This document shows, piece after piece, positions 5,372 to 7,925 of a stretch of DNA of 7,925 nucleotides. Within the stretch, counting starts at the first letter, position 1, and the number at the start of each line of letters is the position of its first letter. This DNA is from Gammaproteobacteria bacterium (GTDB taxonomy: Bacteria > Pseudomonadota > Gammaproteobacteria > JAPPPA01), in the NCBI GenBank assembly GCA_028817755.1, contig JAPPPA010000070.1:1-7925 (forward strand), in the 5' to 3' direction. Both the position numbers and the translations under genes were made by a program. The notes under the pieces are model-generated. The model had not been told where the DNA came from. It ran no database searches and saw only the letters and a list, made by a program, of their open reading frames with translations.

Positions 5372-7168
5372 ATGCCAATCGAAAACACATGGTACGAACA
5401 GCTCGTTGAGCATGCACCAGATGCCCTTTTACTGGTTGATAGCGACGGCATTATTCGCCTTGCTAACCACCAAGCCGAAACATTATTCGAATACAGCCGA
5501 GAAGAACTGGTTGGCAATAACGTTGATATGTTGGTACCGAAAAGCGTGCGCGGACACCACCACGTTCACCGCGACGGCTTTTTTATGTCGCCCAAATCCA
5601 GAAACATGGGCGAAGGCTCTGACCTAGAAGGCGTTAAAAAAGGCGGCGAAAAATTCGCGGTTGAAATTAGCCTGAGCCCCGTAAAAACAGACGAAGGCAT
5701 GTTTGTGGTGGCGGCTGTACGCGACGCCACCAATCGCCAGAAAACTCAGAACCAACTGCGCTCGCTGTTAGAAACCGCGCCTGATGCGATGGTGATTATT
5801 AATAGCGGCGGCGAAATTGTGTTGGTGAACAAACAAACTGAAAAGCTGTTTGGTTATTCACGCGAAGCACTGATTGGCAAAAAAGTGGAAGTGCTGATTC
5901 CGGAACATTTACGCGATGGTCATGTAGGCCGTCGGGATGGTTATTTCACCGCGCCGCGCGTACGTGAAATGGGCGCGGGCCAAGAACTCGCAGGGCGCCG
6001 AAAAGACGGCAGTGTATTCCCCATTGAAATCAGTTTGAGCCCTTTCGAATCCGACGAAGGCACTTTTGCGACCGCAGCCATTCGTGACATCACCTCGCGT
6101 AAGCAGGCTGAAGACCAGTTGCGTGCTGTACTGGAAACCGCACCGGATGCGATGGTAATTATCGATGACACGGGCACCATCACCTTGGTGAATCAGCAAG
6201 CCGAAGCCATGTTTGATTACCAACGCAGCGAACTCGTTGGGCAACCGATCGAAATCCTCATTCCAGAACACCTACGCAACCGCCACAAAGGCTATCGCGG
6301 CGGCTATTTTGACGCCCCTAAACGGCGCGAAATGGGCATTGGCCTAGAGCTTTCTGGCCGTCGCCGAAACGGCACCACATTCCCTGTAGAAATTTCCCTT
6401 GGGCCACTGAACACAGAACATGGCCGCTGGGCCACAGCCGCCGTACGAGATTTATCCGAACGCAAACGCGTGGAGCAATTAGAAGTAAGCCACCGAGAGA
6501 TGGAGCACTTCTCATATGCGGCATCACATGACTTAAAAGCACCGCTACGAAACATCGTCAGCTTGATTGATTTACTCAAAGAAGACCTTGAGGAAATCGA
6601 CCTACCGGAACATATTCAAGACACGTTAGGACTGATCTCAACCAACACCGGGCGCATGCATTCACTGGTGCAGGATCTACTCGAGTTTTCACGGGTAGAT
6701 CGTCATGAGCGGGTTTTTGAAACGGTCGACTTAAACGAACTGCTGCACGAAACCTGTGAACTGATCGAGGCAGACATCCTCAGCGCCAATGCCGATGTCC
6801 GTTACAACAGCCTGCCCACCATCACCGTTGATCGTGTACTGATGCGCCAATTGCTGCAGAACCTACTGACAAATGCCATCAAGTTTCAGCCGCCGGGACA
6901 AAGGCCCATCGTGGATGTCAGCGTTAAAGAGCTTGAGGACGACTGGGAAATTGCGGTTGCCGATAACGGCGTTGGCATATCAAAAGAATATAAGGAACAG
7001 GTTTTTCAGGTATTCTCCCGATTGCACGATTTACAAGAATACGAAGGCAACGGTATTGGCTTGGCTATCTGCAAAAAAATTGTTGATATCCATCATGGCC
7101 AAATCGGAATCTCCGATAACAGCCCGCAAGGGACTACCTTTCACTTCACCGTCGCCAAGCGCGCCTGA
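5372..7168 (+). CDS. Sensor histidine kinase with three tandem PAS domains
   Basis: A 598-residue protein with three PAS/PAC units (about 10-122, 131-243, 252-364), a HisKA dimerisation domain (about 370-445) and a HATPase_c domain (about 485-596). The phospho-accepting His is H386 in ASHDLKAPLR. The N-box is LLQNLLTNAIKF (N497, N501), G1 is DNGVGI (531-536) and G2 is GNGIGLAICKKIV (559-571), so the kinase looks intact. There is no signal peptide or membrane helix, so it should be a soluble cytoplasmic sensor; the signal is unknown. Each PAS unit has a His (H63, H184, H305) aligning with the FixL haem ligand, but not the FixL distal Arg. The catalytic core resembles Cph1-type kinases, which pair with Rcp1-like receivers, and such a gene follows 8 bp later. 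The ATG at 5372 begins just before the first PAS and has no clear ribosome site. The upstream gap holds only the terminator and at best a weak TTGCGC/TAAAAC promoter. Confidence 0.93.
   Translation: MPIENTWYEQLVEHAPDALLLVDSDGIIRLANHQAETLFEYSREELVGNNVDMLVPKSVRGHHHVHRDGFFMSPKSRNMGEGSDLEGVKKGGEKFAVEISLSPVKTDEGMFVVAAVRDATNRQKTQNQLRSLLETAPDAMVIINSGGEIVLVNKQTEKLFGYSREALIGKKVEVLIPEHLRDGHVGRRDGYFTAPRVREMGAGQELAGRRKDGSVFPIEISLSPFESDEGTFATAAIRDITSRKQAEDQLRAVLETAPDAMVIIDDTGTITLVNQQAEAMFDYQRSELVGQPIEILIPEHLRNRHKGYRGGYFDAPKRREMGIGLELSGRRRNGTTFPVEISLGPLNTEHGRWATAAVRDLSERKRVEQLEVSHREMEHFSYAASHDLKAPLRNIVSLIDLLKEDLEEIDLPEHIQDTLGLISTNTGRMHSLVQDLLEFSRVDRHERVFETVDLNELLHETCELIEADILSANADVRYNSLPTITVDRVLMRQLLQNLLTNAIKFQPPGQRPIVDVSVKELEDDWEIAVADNGVGISKEYKEQVFQVFSRLHDLQEYEGNGIGLAICKKIVDIHHGQIGISDNSPQGTTFHFTVAKRA
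5399..6487 (+). repeat. Three in-register PAS-encoding repeats of 363 bp
   Basis: Landmark residues recur at exactly 121-residue intervals with no net insertion or deletion: E13/E134/E255 before APDA, H63/H184/H305, and R117/R238/R359 in the closing RD motif. Units 2 and 3 share near-identical stretches such as ETAPDAMVII and LIPEHLR, and their DNA is visibly similar. Unit 1 has diverged more (VEHAPDALLLV, LVPKSVR). This suggests successive tandem duplication. The unit boundaries given are approximate. Confidence 0.75.
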
Positions 7169-7176
7169 GGTAACTA

Positions 7177-7578
7177 ATGAGCCAACCCAATGTACTAATT
7201 GTTGAGGATGACGCCGCAGCGTTAATGTTAACCCGCCGCGTGTTGTCTAAAGAGTTGGGCCTACTCGAGCCAGACGTTGCTGTAGATGGCGCCGAAGCTG
7301 TCTCCAAGATCACCCACGCAGTGGAAACTGGCAACTTACCCATCGTGGTGTTACTGGACTGGAACCTTCCCAAAAAACACGGCCGCGAAGTCCTTACCGA
7401 GATTCGTAACAATCCCGTCACCGCCAACTTACCGGTGATTATTGTTACCAGCTCAAACGCCGGACCTGATCAGGAGGAAGCCTTTGGCCTTGGCGCTAAC
7501 GATTTTGTCCATAAATCGTTGTCGCTAGACGAGTTTAAAACCTCACTAGCAGACACCTGCAGAAAATATCTGCATTAA
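7177..7578 (+). CDS. Stand-alone response regulator receiver protein (Rcp1-like)
   Basis: A 133-residue single receiver domain with no output domain. The acidic pocket is E10-D11-D12 (VLIVEDD), the phospho-acceptor is D61 in LLDWNLPKKHGREVL, the switch residue is T91 in VIIVTSS, and the conserved lysine is K113. The residue after that Lys is Ser rather than the usual Pro (VHKSLSL). The LDxNLPKKxGREVLxEI pattern is typical of Rcp1-type regulators that pair with phytochrome-like kinases. A GAGG ribosome site (7167-7170) overlaps the stop of the kinase gene, and the start lies 8 bp after that stop, so the two are co-translated and very likely partners. With no DNA-binding region, it probably acts by protein contact or as a phosphate relay or sink. 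Its stop overlaps the stop of the converging sixA gene by 4 bases. Confidence 0.94.
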   Translation: MSQPNVLIVEDDAAALMLTRRVLSKELGLLEPDVAVDGAEAVSKITHAVETGNLPIVVLLDWNLPKKHGREVLTEIRNNPVTANLPVIIVTSSNAGPDQEEAFGLGANDFVHKSLSLDEFKTSLADTCRKYLH

Positions 7579-7925
7579 TCAGCCGGCTTTTTGGGGTAAT
7601 CAAACCAATAACTACTCGCTTGGCTTTGCAGCACAGCGGCCCAGCTGTCGACTTCAAACTGCATACTCACCACAGCAGCCGTCGGCATTTCTATCGCCTC
7701 TTCAGCGCCTAAGCTCGCCGCCAAATAACTAATCCCCGGATTGTGCCCAACCAGCATTAGATGCTGCACTTGCGCATCTTGCTCGCCAATAACTGTTGCC
7801 ACTTCGGTTCGGCTAAAAGGGTATAAACGCTTCTCAACCCGTAGCGGCAAATCCAGCGCACTGGCCACAGACTTCGCGGTTGTTTCAGCGCGCAGGGCGT
7901 AACTCGATATCAGTACATCCGGCAT
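7575..7925 (-). CDS. sixA: Phosphohistidine phosphatase SixA, 5' end beyond window
   Basis: 116 residues of a histidine-phosphatase-superfamily protein, read leftward from the window edge. Recognisable SixA features are PDVLISSYALRAETTAKSVA (residues 2-21 of this fragment) and the second catalytic His in LMLVGHNPGISYLAASL (H61), followed by the usual C-terminus after PTAAVVSMQFEVDSW. The N-terminal RHG motif with the phospho-accepting His should lie 30-50 residues further upstream. The ATG at 7923-7925 therefore encodes an internal Met, and the gene is cut by the window rather than truncated. In E. coli SixA removes phosphate from histidine phosphoproteins (ArcB HPt, NPr of the nitrogen PTS). 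It converges on the receiver gene with overlapping stops and no visible terminator between them. Confidence 0.88.
   Translation of the reverse strand: MPDVLISSYALRAETTAKSVASALDLPLRVEKRLYPFSRTEVATVIGEQDAQVQHLMLVGHNPGISYLAASLGAEEAIEMPTAAVVSMQFEVDSWAAVLQSQASSYWFDYPKKPAD

Noticed and set aside
5909..6271. 120-residue open frame on the minus strand inside the kinase gene
   Set aside because: It lies wholly inside the conserved PAS coding region, shows no recognisable domain and is explained as a shadow of the GC-biased plus frame.
5372..7168. Kinase as a phytochrome or membrane sensor
   Set aside because: No GAF or PHY domain, no bilin-binding motif and no membrane helix; only the catalytic core resembles Cph1-type kinases.
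7923..7925. ATG at the window edge as the true sixA start
   Set aside because: A protein starting here would lack the essential N-terminal RHG motif; the Met lies just before PDVLISS, an internal part of SixA proteins.
1..7925. Mobile element, CRISPR array, toxin-antitoxin, tRNA or defence system
   Set aside because: No transposase, integrase, short spaced repeats, tRNA-like cloverleaf or defence-gene motifs were seen; every interval over 130 bp is filled by a recognised gene.

Overview
The window reads as ordinary chromosomal DNA of a gammaproteobacterium, most likely a marine or aquatic member of the Pseudomonadales/Oceanospirillales group. This rests on gene content and order (bactofilin and a DUF6776-type coiled-coil protein downstream of argC, with hemJ close by), protein character, moderate GC and Pseudomonas-like synteny recalled from memory. 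It was not checked by a search. Coding density is very high. I see no mobile element, tRNA, rRNA, CRISPR array or phage gene.

Left part, minus strand (1-2178): a transcription unit runs leftward as argC, then a membrane-anchored coiled-coil protein (DUF6776-like), then a bactofilin cut by the window edge. The gaps are 4 and 30 bp. ArgC is an arginine-biosynthesis enzyme. The other two look like envelope or cytoskeleton proteins.

Middle, plus strand (2255-4510): a 76-bp divergent intergenic region separates argC from a two-gene unit. That unit is a ClC-family chloride channel/transporter with a degenerate C-terminal CBS-like region, followed 21 bp later by hemJ (protoporphyrinogen oxidase). 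The ClC protein keeps the gating glutamate of GREGP. By my alignment it lacks several other landmark residues of the E. coli exchanger.

Peroxiredoxin unit (4530-5297): a monocistronic typical 2-Cys peroxiredoxin with eukaryote-type spacing (Cys51/Cys172). Upstream is a nearly perfect four-part OxyR site (ATAG-N7-CTAT-N7-ATAC-N7-CTAA) that abuts a plausible -35 element. Downstream is a strong UUCG-loop terminator. All eight proline codons are CCA, which fits a very highly expressed gene. This is the clearest regulatory finding in the window.

Right part (5372-7925): a sensory histidine kinase with three tandem PAS domains in exact 121-residue register sits 8 bp before a stand-alone Rcp1-like receiver protein. 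Together they form a two-component pair with no DNA-binding output. Converging on them is the 3' part of sixA (phosphohistidine phosphatase), whose stop codon overlaps that of the receiver gene in a shared TTAA. The sixA N-terminus lies beyond the window.

I found no convincing undescribed system. The most useful leads are the OxyR site, the altered ClC pore residues, the FixL-like histidine in all three PAS repeats, and the kinase/receiver/SixA neighbourhood.
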